64,000 bases of DNA, taken from Colletes latitarsis. Lineage: Eukaryota > Arthropoda > Insecta > Hymenoptera > Colletidae. The notes under the pieces are model-generated. The model did not search any database. It had not been told where the DNA came from and saw nothing but the letters and a program-made list of their open reading frames with translations. A program made the position numbers and the translations under genes. This document shows, piece by piece, positions 46,315-58,800 of the stretch. The first letter of the stretch is position 1; every line of letters begins with the position of its first letter. The DNA lies in NCBI RefSeq assembly GCF_051014445.1, contig NC_135137.1:18539501-18603500 (forward strand), written 5' to 3'.

Positions 46315-46337
46315 AAAAAAAAAAAAAAAAAAAAAAA
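46315..46337 (+). other. Copy 2 poly(A) tail, 23 A
   Basis: Uninterrupted run of 23 A residues, followed directly by GGTCTGGG of the satellite. This is the same junction base as in copy 1. Confidence 0.95.
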
Positions 46338-46345
46338 GGTCTGGG
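46338..46345 (+). repeat. Right flank duplication of copy 2 (GGTCTGGG)
   Basis: Matches 39648-39655. It is only 8 bp and is part of the repeated 11-mer, so a chance match with the array cannot be excluded. Confidence 0.65.
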
Positions 46346-47654
46346 ATATGCCCGCATCTGGCTCATGATTTGGCCTTCTTCGCATACTTGTTGGCCAGAT
46401 CCTGGGTTTTTTTCGTGTTTGAATCACGTAGTAATGTGGTACCACACAGAAACAGTCCATTAAACCTGGATTCGATCAATATTTTAGAGGATAACACCGG
46501 TTAGGTCCGGGATATGCGCGCATCTGGCTCATATTTTCGCCTTCTTCGCAAATTTGTTGGCTAGATCCTGGGTTTTTTTCGGGTTCGAATCTCGTAGTAA
46601 TGTGGTAACACACTGAAGCAGTCAATTACACCTGGTTTCGATCAATATTTTAGAGGATAACACCGGTTAGGTCTGGGATATGCGCGCATCTGGCTTATAC
46701 TTCCGCCTTTTTCGCAAACTTGTTGGCTAGATCCTGGGTTTTTTTCGGGTTTGAATCACGTAGTAATGTGGCACCACACAGAAACAGTCCATTAAACCTG
46801 GATTCGATCAATATTTTAGAGGATAACACCGGTTAGGTCTGGGTTAGGTCTAGGATATGCGCGCATCTGGCTTATACTTTCGCCATTTTCGCAAACTTGT
46901 TGGCGAGATCCTGGGTTTTTTTCGGGTTTGAATCACGTAGTAATGTGGTACCACACAGAAACAGTCCATTAAACCTGGATTCGATCAATATTTTAGAGGA
47001 TAACACCGGTTAGGTCTGGGTTAGGTCTGGGATATGCCCGCATCTGGCTCATGATTTTGCCTTCTTCGCATACTTGTTGGCCAGATCCTGGGTTTTTTTC
47101 GTGTTTGAATCACGTAGTAATGTGGTAACACACTGAAGCAGTCAATTAAACCTGGATTCGATCATTATTTTCGAGGATAACACCGGTTAGGTCTGGGTTA
47201 GGTCTGGGTTATGCCCGCATCTGGCTCATGATTTTGCCTTCTTCGCATACTTGTTGGCCAGATCCTGGGTTTTTTTCGTGTTTGAATCACGTAGTAATGT
47301 GGTAACACACTGAAGCAGTCAATTAAACCTGGTTTCGATCAATATTTTAGAGGATAACACCGGTTAGGTCTGGGTTAGGTCTGGGATATGACCGCACCTG
47401 GCTCATGATTTGGCCTTCTTCGCATACTTGTTGGCCAGATCCTGGGTTTTTTTCGTGCTTGAATCACGTACTAATGTGGTAACACACTGAAGCAGTCAAT
47501 TAAACCTGGTTTCGATCAATATTTTAGAGGATAACACCGGTTAGGTCTGGGTTAGGTCTGGGTTATGCCCGCATCTGGCTCATGATTTGACCTTCTTCGC
47601 ATACTTGTTGGCCAGATCCTGGGTTTTTTTCATGTTTGAATCACGTAGTAATGT

Positions 47655-50600
47655 GGTAACACACTGAAGCAGTCAATTAAACCTGGTTTCGATCAATATT
47701 TTAGAGGATAACACCGGTTAGGTCTGGGTTAGGTCTGGGATATGACCGCACCTGGCTCATGATTTCGCCTTTTTCGCAAACTTGTTGGCTATATCCTGGG
47801 TTTTTTTCGAGTTTGAATCTCGTAGTAATGTGGTACCACACAGAAACAGTCCATTAAACCTGGTTTCAGACAGTATTTTAGAGGATAAAACCGGTTAGGT
47901 CTGGGTTTCGACTGGGTTATGCCCGCATCAGGCTCACGATTTTGCCTTCTTCGCATACTTGTCGGCTGACCCTGGGTTTTTTTCGTGGTTGAATCACGTA
48001 GTAATGTGGTAACTCACTGAAGCAGTCAATTAAACCTGGTTTCGATCAATGTTTTAGAGGATAACACCGGTTAGGTCTGGGTTAGGGCTGGGATATGCGC
48101 GCATCTGGCTTATACTTTCGCCTCTTTCGCAAACTTGTTGGCTAGATCATGGGTTTTTCTCGGGTTTGAATCTCGTAGTAATGTGGTACCACACAGAAAC
48201 AGTCCATTAAACCTGGTTTCGGACAGTATTTTAGAGGATAACACCGGTTAGGTCTGGGTTTCGTCTGGGTTATGCCCGCATCTGGCTCATGATTTTGCCT
48301 TCTTCGCATACTTGTTGGCCAGATCTTGGGTTTTTTTCGGGTTTGAATCTCGTAGTAATGTGGTACCACACAGAAACAGTCCATTAAACCTGGTTTCGGA
48401 CAGTATTTTAGAGGATAACACCGGATAGGTCTGGGTTTCGTCTGGGTTATGCCCTAATCTGGCTCATGATTTTGCCTTCTTCGCATACTTGTTGGCCAGA
48501 TCCTGGGTGTTTTTCGTGTTTGAATCACGTAGTAATGTGGTACCACACAGAAGCAGTCCATTAAACCTGGATTCGGACAGTATTTTAGCAGATAACCGGT
48601 TAGGTCTGGGTTTCGTCTAGGTTCTGCCCGCATCTGGCTCATGATATTGCCTTCTTCGCATACTTGTTGGCCAGATCCTGGGTTTTTTTCGGGTTTGAAT
48701 CACGTAGTAATGTGGTACCACACAGAAACAGTCCATTAAACCTGGTTTCGATCAATATTTTAGAGGATAACACCGGTTAGGTCTGGGTTAGGTCTGGGAT
48801 ATGCGCGCATCTGGCTTATACTTTCGCCTTTTTCGCAAACTTGTTGGCCAGATCCTGGGTTTTTTTCGTGTTTGAATCACGTAGTAATGTGGTAACACAC
48901 TGAAGCAGTCAATTAAACCTGGTTTCGATCAATATTTTAGAGGATATCACCGGTTAGGTCTGGGTTTCGTCTGGGTTATGCCCGCATCTGGCTCATGAAT
49001 TTGCCTTCATCGCATACTTGTTGGCCAGATCCTGGGTTTTTTTCGTGTTTGAATCACGTAGTAATGTGGTAACACACGGAAGCAGTCAATTAAACCTGGA
49101 TTCGATCAATGTTTTAGAGGATAACACCGGTTAGGTTGGGTTAGGTCTGGGATATGCGCGCATCTGGCTAATGATTTTGCCTTCATCGCAAACTTGTTGG
49201 CTAGATCCCGGGTTTTTTTCGGGTTTGAATCACGTAGTAATGTGGTACCACACAGAAACAGTCCATTAAACCTGGTTTCGGACAGTATTTTAGAGGATAA
49301 CACCGGTTAGGTCTGGGTTAGGTCTGGGATATGCCCGCATCTGGCTCATGATTTGGCCTTCTTCGCATACTTGTTGGCCTGATCCTGGGTTTTTTTCGTG
49401 TTTGAATCACGTAGTAATGTGGTACCACATTGAAGCAGTCAATTAAACCTGGTTTCGATCAATCTTTTAGAGGATAACACCGGTTAGGTCTGGGTTAGGT
49501 CTGGGATATGCGCGCATCTGGCTTATACTTTAGCCTTTTTCGCAAACTTGTTGGCTAGATCCTGGGTTTTTTTTCGGGTTTGAATCACGTAGAAATGTGG
49601 TACCACACAGAAACAGTCCATTAAACCTGGATTCGGACAGTATTTTAGCGGATAACACCGGTTAGGTCTGGGTTAGGTCTGGTTTATGCCCGCACCTGGC
49701 TAATGATTTTGCCTTCATCGCAAACTTGTTGGCTAGATCCCGGGTTTTTTTCGGGTTTGAATCACGTAGTAATGTGGTACCACACAGAAACAGTCCATTA
49801 AACCTGGATTCGGACAGTATTTTAGCGGATAACACCGGTTAGGTCTGGGTTTCGTCTCGGTTATGCCCGCATCTGGCTCATGATTTTGCATTCTTCGCAT
49901 ACTTGTTGGCCAGATCCTGGGTTTTTTTCGTGTTTGAATCACGTAGTAATGTGGTAACACACTGAAGCAGTCAATTAAACCTGGATTCGATCAATGTTTT
50001 AGAGGATAACACCGGTTAGGTCTGGGTTAGGTCTGGGATATGCGCGCATCTGGCTTATACTTTCGCCTTTTTCGCAAACTTGTTGGCTAGATCCTGGGTT
50101 TTTTTCGGGTTTGAATCACGTAGTAATGTGGTACCACACAGAAACAGTCCATTAAACCTGGTTTCGATCAATATTTTAGAGGATAATACCGGTTAGGTCT
50201 GGGTTAGGTCTGGGATATGCGCGCATCTGGCTTATACTTTCGCCTTTTTCGCGAACTTGTTGGCCAGATCCTGGGTTTTTTTCGTGTTTGAATCACGTAG
50301 TAATGTGGTAACACACTGAAGCAGTCAATTAAACCTGGTTTCGATCAATATTTTAGAGGATAACGCCGGTTAGGTCTGGGTTAGGTCTGGGCTATACCAG
50401 CATCTGGCCCATGATTTCGCCTTTTTCGCAAACTTGTTGGCTAGATCCTGGGTTTTTTTCGGGTTTGAATCTCGTGGTAATGTGGTACCACACAGAAACA
50501 GCCCATTAAACCTGGTTTCAGACAGTATTTTAGAGGATAAAACCGGTTGGATCTGGGTTTCGACTGGGTTATGCCCGCATCAGGCTCACGATTTTGCCTT

Positions 50601-53214
50601 CTTCGCATACTTGTTGGCCAGATCCTGGGTTTTTTTCGTGTTTGAATCACGTAGTAATGTGGTAACACACTGAAGCAGTCAATTAAACCTGGTTTCGATC
50701 AATGTTTTAGAGGATAACACCGGTTAGGTTTGGGTTAGGTCTGGGATATGCGCGCATCTGGCTTGTACTTTCGCCTTTTTCGCAAACTTGTTGGCTAGAT
50801 CCTGGGTTCTTCTCGGGTTTGAATCTCGTAGTAATGTGGTACCACACAGAAACAGTCCATTAAACCTGGTTTCGGACAGTATTTTAGAGGATAACACCGG
50901 TTAGGTCTGGGTTTCGTCTGGGTTATGCCCGCATCTGGCTCATGATTTTGCCTTCTTCGCATACTTGTTGGCCAGATCTTGGGTTTTTTTCGTGTTTGAA
51001 TCACGTAGTAATGTGGTACCACATTGAAGCAGTTAATTAAACCTGGTTTCGATCAATATTTTAGAGGATACCACCGGTTAGGTCTGGGTTAGGTCTGGGT
51101 TATGCCCGCATCTGGCTTGTACCTTCGCCTTTTTCGCAAACATGTTGGCTAGATCCTGGGTTCTTCTCGGGTTTGAATCTCGTAGTAATGTGGTAACACA
51201 CTGAAGCAGTCAATTAAACCTGGTTTCGATCAATATTTTAGAGGATAACACCGGTTAGGTCTGGGTTAGGTCTGGGATATGACCGCACCTGGCTCATGAT
51301 TTCGCCTTTTTCGCAAACTTGTTGGCTATATCCTGGGTTTTTTTCGAGTTTGAATCTCGTAGTAATGTGGTACCACACAGAAACAGTCCATTAAACCTGG
51401 TTTCAGACAGTATTTTAGAGGATAAAACCGGTTAGGTCTGGGTTTCGACTGGGTTATGCCCGCATCAGGCTCACGATTTTGCCTTCTTCGCATACTTGTC
51501 GGCTGACCCTGGGTTTTTTTCGTGGTTGAATCACGTAGTAATGTGGTAACACACTGAAGCAGTCAATTAAACCTGGTTTCGATCAATGTTTTAGAGGATA
51601 ACACCGGTTAGGTCTGGGTTAGGGCTGGGATATGCGCGCATCTGGCTTATACTTTCGCCTCTTTCGCAAACTTGTTGGCTAGATCATGGGTTTTTCTCGG
51701 GTTTGAATCTCGTAGTAATGTGGTACCACACAGAAACAGTCCATTAAACCTGGTTTCGGACAGTATTTTAGAGGATAACACCGGTTAGGTCTGGGTTTCG
51801 TCTGGGTTATGCCCGCATCTGGCTCATGATTTTGCCTTCTTCGCATACTTGTTGGCCAGATCTTGGGTTTTTTTCGGGTTTGAATCTCGTAGTAATGTGG
51901 TACCACACAGAAACAGTCCATTAAACCTGGTTTCGGACAGTATTTTAGAGGATAACACCGGATAGGTCTGGGTTTCGTCTGGGTTATGCCCTAATCTGGC
52001 TCATGATTTTGCCTTCTTCGCATACTTGTTGGCCAGATCCTGGGTGTTTTTCGTGTTTGAATCACGTAGTAATGTGGTACCACACAGAAGCAGTCCATTA
52101 AACCTGGATTCGGACAGTATTTTAGCAGATAACCGGTTAGGTCTGGGTTTCGTCTAGGTTCTGCCCGCATCTGGCTCATGATATTGCCTTCTTCGCATAC
52201 TTGTTGGCCAGATCCTGGGTTTTTTTCGGGTTTGAATCACGTAGTAATGTGGTACCACACAGAAACAGTCCATTAAACCTGGTTTCGATCAATATTTTAG
52301 AGGATAACACCGGTTAGGTCTGGGTTAGGTCTGGGATATGCGCGCATCTGGCTTATACTTTCGCCTTTTTCGCAAACTTGTTGGCCAGATCCTGGGTTTT
52401 TTTCGTGTTTGAATCACGTAGTAATGTGGTAACACACTGAAGCAGTCAATTAAACCTGGTTTCGATCAATATTTTAGAGGATATCACCGGTTAGGTCTGG
52501 GTTTCGTCTGGGTTATGCCCGCATCTGGCTCATGAATTTGCCTTCATCGCATACTTGTTGGCCAGATCCTGGGTTTTTTTCGTGTTTGAATCACGTAGTA
52601 ATGTGGTAACACACGGAAGCAGTCAATTAAACCTGGATTCGATCAATGTTTTAGAGGATAACACCGGTTAGGTCTGGGTTAGGTCTGGGATATGCGCGCA
52701 TCTGGCTAATGATTTTGCCTTCATCGCAAACTTGTTGGCTAGATCCCGGGTTTTTTTCGGGTTTGAATCACGTAGTAATGTGGTACCACACAGAAACAGT
52801 CCATTAAACCTGGTTTCGGACAGTATTTTAGAGGATAACACCGGTTAGGTCTGGGTTAGGTCTGGGATATGCCCGCATCTGGCTCATGATTTGGCCTTCT
52901 TCGCATACTTGTTGGCCTGATCCTGGGTTTTTTTCGTGTTTGAATCACGTAGTAATGTGGTACCACATTGAAGCAGTCAATTAAACCTGGTTTCGATCAA
53001 TCTTTTAGAGGATAACACCGGTTAGGTCTGGGTTAGGTCTGGGATATGCGCGCATCTGGCTTATACTTTAGCCTTTTTCGCAAACTTGTTGGCTAGATCC
53101 TGGGTTTTTTTTCGGGTTTGAATCACGTAGAAATGTGGTACCACACAGAAACAGTCCATTAAACCTGGATTCGGACAGTATTTTAGCGGATAACACCGGT
53201 TAGGTCTGGGTTAG
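47655..53214 (+). repeat. Duplicated satellite blocks, offset 3537 bp
   Basis: About 47655-49675 matches 51192-53214. Shared private variants include GGATATGACCGCACCTGG (near 47738 and 51275) and CTTGTCGGCTGACCC. A 2-nt loss in the first block inside an 11-mer (GGTTAGGTTGGG near 49131) changes the offset to 3539. The period is about 20 monomers. Confidence 0.75.
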
Positions 53215-55830
53215 GTCTGGGATATGCCCGCATGAGGCTCACGATTTTGCCTTCTTCGCATACTTGTCGGCTGACCCTGGGTTTTTTTCGTGGTTGAATC
53301 ACGTAGTAATGTGGTAACACACTGAAGCAGTCAATTAAACCTGGTTTCGATCAATATTTAAGAGGATAACACCGGTTAGGTCTGGGTTAGGTCTGGGATA
53401 TGCGCGCATCTGGCTTATACTTTCGCCTTTATCGCAAACTTGTTGGCCAGATCCTGGGTTTTTTTCGTGTTTGATGCACGTAGTAATGTGGTACAACACT
53501 GAAGCAATCAATTAAACCTGGTTTCGATCAATATTTGAGAGGATAACACCGGTTAGGTCTGGGTTAGGTCTGGGTTATGCCCGCATCCGGCTTATACTTT
53601 CGCCTTTTTCGCAAACTTGTTGGCTAGATCCTGGGTTTTTTTCGGGTTTGAATCTCGTAGTAATGTGGTACCAAACAGAAACAGTCCATTAAACCTGGTT
53701 GCGGACAGTATTTTAGAGGATAACACCGGATAGGTCTGGGTTTCGTCTGGGTTATGCCCGCATCTGGCTCATGATTTTGCCTTCTTCGCATACTTGTTGG
53801 CCAGATCCTGGGTTTTTTTCGTGTTTGAATCACGTAGTAATGTGGTACCACACAGAAGCAGTCCATTAAACCTGGATTCGGACAGTATTTTAGCGGATAA
53901 CACCGGGTAGGTCTGGGTTTCGTCTGGGTTATGCCCGCATCTGGCTAATGAATTTGCCTTCTTCGCATACTTGTTGGCCAGATCCTGGGTTTTTTTCGTG
54001 TTTGAATCACGTAGTAATGTGGTAACACACTGAAACAGTCAATTAAACCTGGTTTCGATCAATATTTTAGAGGATAACACCGGTTAGGTCTGGGTTAGGT
54101 CTGGGATATGCGCGCATCTGGCTTATACTTTCGCCCTTTTCGCAAACTTGTTGGCTAGATTCTGGGTTTTTTTCGGGTCTGAATCACATAGTAATGTGGT
54201 ACCACACAGAAACAGTCCATTAAACCTGGATTCGGACAGTATTTTAGCCGATAACACCCGTTAGGTCTGGGTTTCGTCTAGGTTCTGCCCGCATCTGGCT
54301 CATGATTTTGCCTTCTTCGCATACTTGTTGGCCAGATCCTGGGTTTTTTTCGTGTTTGAATCACGTAGTAATGTGGTAACACAGTCAAGCAGTCAATTGA
54401 ACCTGGTTTCGATCAATATTTTAGAGGATAACACCGGTTAGGTCTGGGTTAGGTCTGGTTTATGCCCGCACCTGGCTAATGATTTTGCCTTCATCGCAAA
54501 CTTGTTGGCTAGATCCCGGGTTTTTTTCGGGTTTGAATCACGTAGTAATGTGGTACCACACAGAAACAGTCCATTAAACCTGGATTCGGACAGTATTTTA
54601 GCGGATAACACCGGTTAGGTCTGGGTTTCGTCTCGGTTATGCCCGCATCTGGCTCATGATTTTGCATTCTTCGCATACTTGTTGGCCAGATCCTGGGTTT
54701 TTTTCGTGTTTGAATCACGTAGTAATGTGGTAACACACTGAAGCAGTCAATTAAACCTGGTTTCGATCAATGTTTTAGAGGATAACACCGGTTAGGTTTG
54801 GGTTAGGTCTGGGATATGCGCGCATCTGGCTTATACTTTCGCCTTTTTCGCGAACTTGTTGGCCAGATCCTGGGTTTTTTTCGTGTTTGAATCACGTAGT
54901 AATGTGGTAACACACTGAAGCAGTCAATTAAACCTGGTTTCGATCAATATTTTAGAGGATAACGCCGGTTAGGTCTGGGTTAGGTCTGGGCTATACCAGC
55001 ATCTGGCCCATGATTTCGCCTTTTTCGCAAACTTGTTGGCTAGATCCTGGGTTTTTTTCGGGTTTGAATCTCGTGGTAATGTGGTACCACACAGAAACAG
55101 CCCATTAAACCTGGTTTCAGACAGTATTTTAGAGGATATAACCGGTTGGATCTGGGTTTCGACTGGGTTATGCCCGCATCAGGCTCACGATTTTGCCTTC
55201 TTCGCATACTTGTTGGCCAGATCCTGGGTTTTTTTCGTGTTTGAATCACGTAGTAATGTGGTAACACACTGAAGCAGTCAATTAAACCTGGTTTCGATCA
55301 ATGTTTTAGAGGATAACACCGGTTAGGTTTGGGTTAGGTCTGGGATATGCGCGCATCTGGCTTGTACTTTCGCCTTTTTCGCAAACTTGTTGGCTAGATC
55401 CTGGGTTCTTCTCGAGTTTGAATCTCGTAGTAATGTGGTACCACACAGAAACAGTCCATTAAACCTGGTTTCGGACAGTATTTTAGAGGATAACACCGGT
55501 TAGGTCTGGGTTTCGTCTGGGTTATGCCCGCATCTGGCTCATGATTTTGCCTTCTTCGCATACTTGTTGGCCAGATCTTGGGTTTTTTTCGTGTTTGAAT
55601 CACGTAGTAATGTGGTACCACATTGAAGCAGTTAATTAAACCTGGTTTCGATCAATATTTTAGAGGATACCACCGGTTAGGTCTGGGTTAGGTCTGGGTT
55701 ATGCCCGCATCTGGCTTGTACCTTCGCCTTTTTCGCAAACATGTTGGCTAGATCCTGGGTTCTTCTCGGGTTTGAATCTCGTAGTAATGTGGTAACACAC
55801 TGAAGCAGTCAATTAAACCTGGATTCGATC
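49676..55830 (+). repeat. Duplicated satellite blocks, offset 4776 then 4599 bp
   Basis: About 49676-51222 matches 54452-55821. GGTTTATGCCCGCACC lies at 49681 and 54457. After about 50 kb the offset falls by exactly 177, so the second block has one monomer fewer. Confidence 0.7.
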
Positions 55831-58800
55831 AATGTTTTAGAGGATAACACCGGTTAGGTCTGGGTTAGGTCTGGGATATGCGCGCATCTGGCTTATACTT
55901 TCGCCTGTTTCGCAAACTTGTTGGCTAGATCCTGGGTTTTTTTCGGGTTTGAATCACGTAGTAATGTGGTACCACACAGAAACAGTCCATTAAACCTGGT
56001 TTCGATCAATATTTTAGAGGATAACACCGGTTAGGTCCGGGTTAGGTCTGGGATATGCGCGCATCTGGCTTATACTTTCGCCATTTTCGCGAACTTGTTG
56101 GCCAGATCCTGGGTTTTTTTCGTGTTTGAATCACGTAGTAATGTGGTAACACACTGAAGCAGTCAATTAAACCTGGTTTCGATCAATATTTTAGAGGATA
56201 ACACCGGTTAGGTCTGGGTTAGGTCTGGGTTATACCAGCATCTGGCTCATGATTTCGCCTTTTTCGCAAACTTGTTGGCTAGATCCTGGGTTTTTTTCGG
56301 GTTTGAATCTCGTAGTAATGTGGTACCACACAGAAACAGTCCATTAAACCTGGTTTCAGACAGTATTTTAGAGGATAAAACCGGTTTGGTCTGGGTTTCG
56401 ACTGGGTTATGCCCGCATGAGGCTCACGATTTTGCCTTCTTCGCATACTTGTCGGCTGACCCTGGGTTTTTTTCGTGGTTGAATCACGTAGTAATGTGGT
56501 AACACACTGAAGCAGTCAATTAAACCTGGTTTCGATCAATGTTTTAGAGGATAACACCGGTTAGGTCTGGGTTAGGGCTGGGATATGCGCGCATCTGGCT
56601 TATACTTTCGCCTCTTTCGCAAACTTGTTGCCTAGATCATGGGTTTTTCTCGGGTTTGAATCTCGTAGTAATGTGGTACCACACAGAAACAGTCCATTAA
56701 ACCTGGTTTCGGACAGTATTTTAGTGGATAACACCGGTTAGGTCTGGGTTTCGTCTGGGTTATGCCCGCATCTGGCTCATGATTTTGCCTTCTTCGCATA
56801 CTTGTTGGCCAGATCCTGGGTTTTTTTCGGGTTTGAATCTCGTAGTAATGTGGTACCACACAGAAACAGTCCATTAAACCTGGTTTCAGACAGTATTTTA
56901 GAGGATAAAACCGGTTAGGTCTGGGTTTCGACTGGGTTATGCCCGCATCAGGCTCACGATTTTGCCTTCTTCGCATACTTGTCGGCTGACCCTGGGTTTT
57001 TTTCGTGGTTGAATCACGTAGTAATGTGGTAACACACTGAAGCAGTCAATTAAACCTGGTTTCGATCAATGTTTTAGAGGATAACACCGGTTAGGTCTGG
57101 GTTAGGGCTGGGATATGCGCGCATCTGGCTTATACTTTCGCCTCTTTCGCAAACTCGTTGGCTAGATCATGGGTTTTTCTCGGGTTTGAATCTCGTAGTA
57201 ATGTGGTACCACACAGAAACAGTCCATTAAACCTGGTTTCGGACAGTATTTTAGAGGATAACACCGGATAGGTCTGGGTTTCGTCTGTGTTATGCCCTAA
57301 TCTGGCTCAAGATTTTGCCTTCTTCGCATACTTGTTGGCCAGATCCTGGGTGTTTTTCGTGTTTGAATCACGTAGTAATGTGGTACCACACAGAAGCAGT
57401 CCATTAAACCTGGATTCGGACAGTATTTTAGCCGATAACCGGTTAGGTCTGGGTTTCGTCTAGGTTCTGCCCGCATCTGGCTCATGAAATTGCCTTCTTC
57501 GCATACTTGTTGGCCAGATCCTGGGTTTTTTCGGGTTTGAATCACGTAGTAATGTGGTACCACACAGAAACAGTCCATTAAACCTGGTTTCGATCAATAT
57601 TTTAGAGGATAACACCGGTTAGGTCTGGGTTAGGTCTGGGATATGCGCGCATCTGGCTTATACTTTCGCCTTTTTCGCAAACTTGTTGGCCAGATCCTGG
57701 GTTTTTTTCGTGTTTGAATCACGTAGTAATGTGGTAACACACTGAAGCAGTCAATTAAACCTGGTTTCGATCAATATTTTAGAGGATTTCACCGGTTAGG
57801 TCTGGGTTAGGTCTGGGTTATACCAGCCTCTGGCTCATGATTTCGCCTTTTTCGCAAACTTGCTGGCTAGATCCTGGGTTTTTTTCGGGTTTGAATCCCG
57901 TAGTAATGTGGTACCACACAGAAACAGTCCATTACACCGGTTAGGTCTGGGTTTCGACTGGGTTATGCCGGCATCAGGCTCATGATTTGGCCCTCTTCGC
58001 ATACTTGTTGGCCAGATCCTGGGTTTTTTTCGTGTTTGAATCACGTAGTAATGTGGTAACACACTGAAGCAGTCAATTAAACCTGGTTTCGATCAATGTT
58101 TTAGAGGATAACACCGGTTAGGTCTGGGTTAGGTCTGGTTTATGCCCGCACCTGGCTAATGATTTTGCCTTCATCGCAAACTTGTTGGCTAGATCCCGGG
58201 TTTTTTTCGGGTTTGAATCACGTAGTAATGTGGTACCACACAGAAACAGTCCATTAAACCTGGATTCGGACAGTATTTTAGCGGATAACACCGGTTAGGT
58301 CTGGGTTTCGTCTCGGTTATGCCCGCATCTGGCTCATGATTTTGCATTCTTCGCATACTTGTTGGCCAGATCCTGGGTTTTTTTCGTGTTTGAATCACGT
58401 AGTAATGTGGTAACACACTGAAGCAGTCAATTAAACCTGGATTCGATGAATGTTTTAGAGGATAACACCGGTTAGGTCTGGGTTAGGTCTGGGATATGCG
58501 CGCATCTGGCTTATACTTCCGCCTTTTTCGCGAACTTGTTGGCCAGATCCTGGGTTTTTTTCGTGTTTGAATCACGTAGTAATGTGGTAACACACTGAAG
58601 CAGTCAATTAAACCTGGTTTCGATCAATATTTTAGAGGATAACGCCGGTTAGGTCTGGGTTAGGTCTGGGCTATACCAGCATCTGGCCCATGATTTCGCC
58701 TTTTTCGCAAACTTGTTGGCTAGATCCTGGGTTTTTTTCGGGTTTGAATCTCGTGGTAATGTGGTACCACACAGAAACAGCCCATTAAACCTGGTTTCAG

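Larger units (their letters stand above)
39656..46337 (+). mobile_element. R1-clade retrotransposon copy 2, 5'-shortened and decayed
   Basis: About 6.68 kb, same family and orientation as copy 1. It begins at the base equivalent to about 23661 of copy 1, so the first 80 or so nt are missing. The sequence is very close to copy 1 in the ORF1 C-terminal domain, ORF2 and 3' UTR, but clearly different in the N-terminal half of ORF1. ORF1 carries a net 257-nt deletion with frameshift. ORF2 carries three frameshifting indels. It ends in 23 A residues, joined to the same satellite base as copy 1. It cannot make its own full proteins. Confidence 0.93.
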
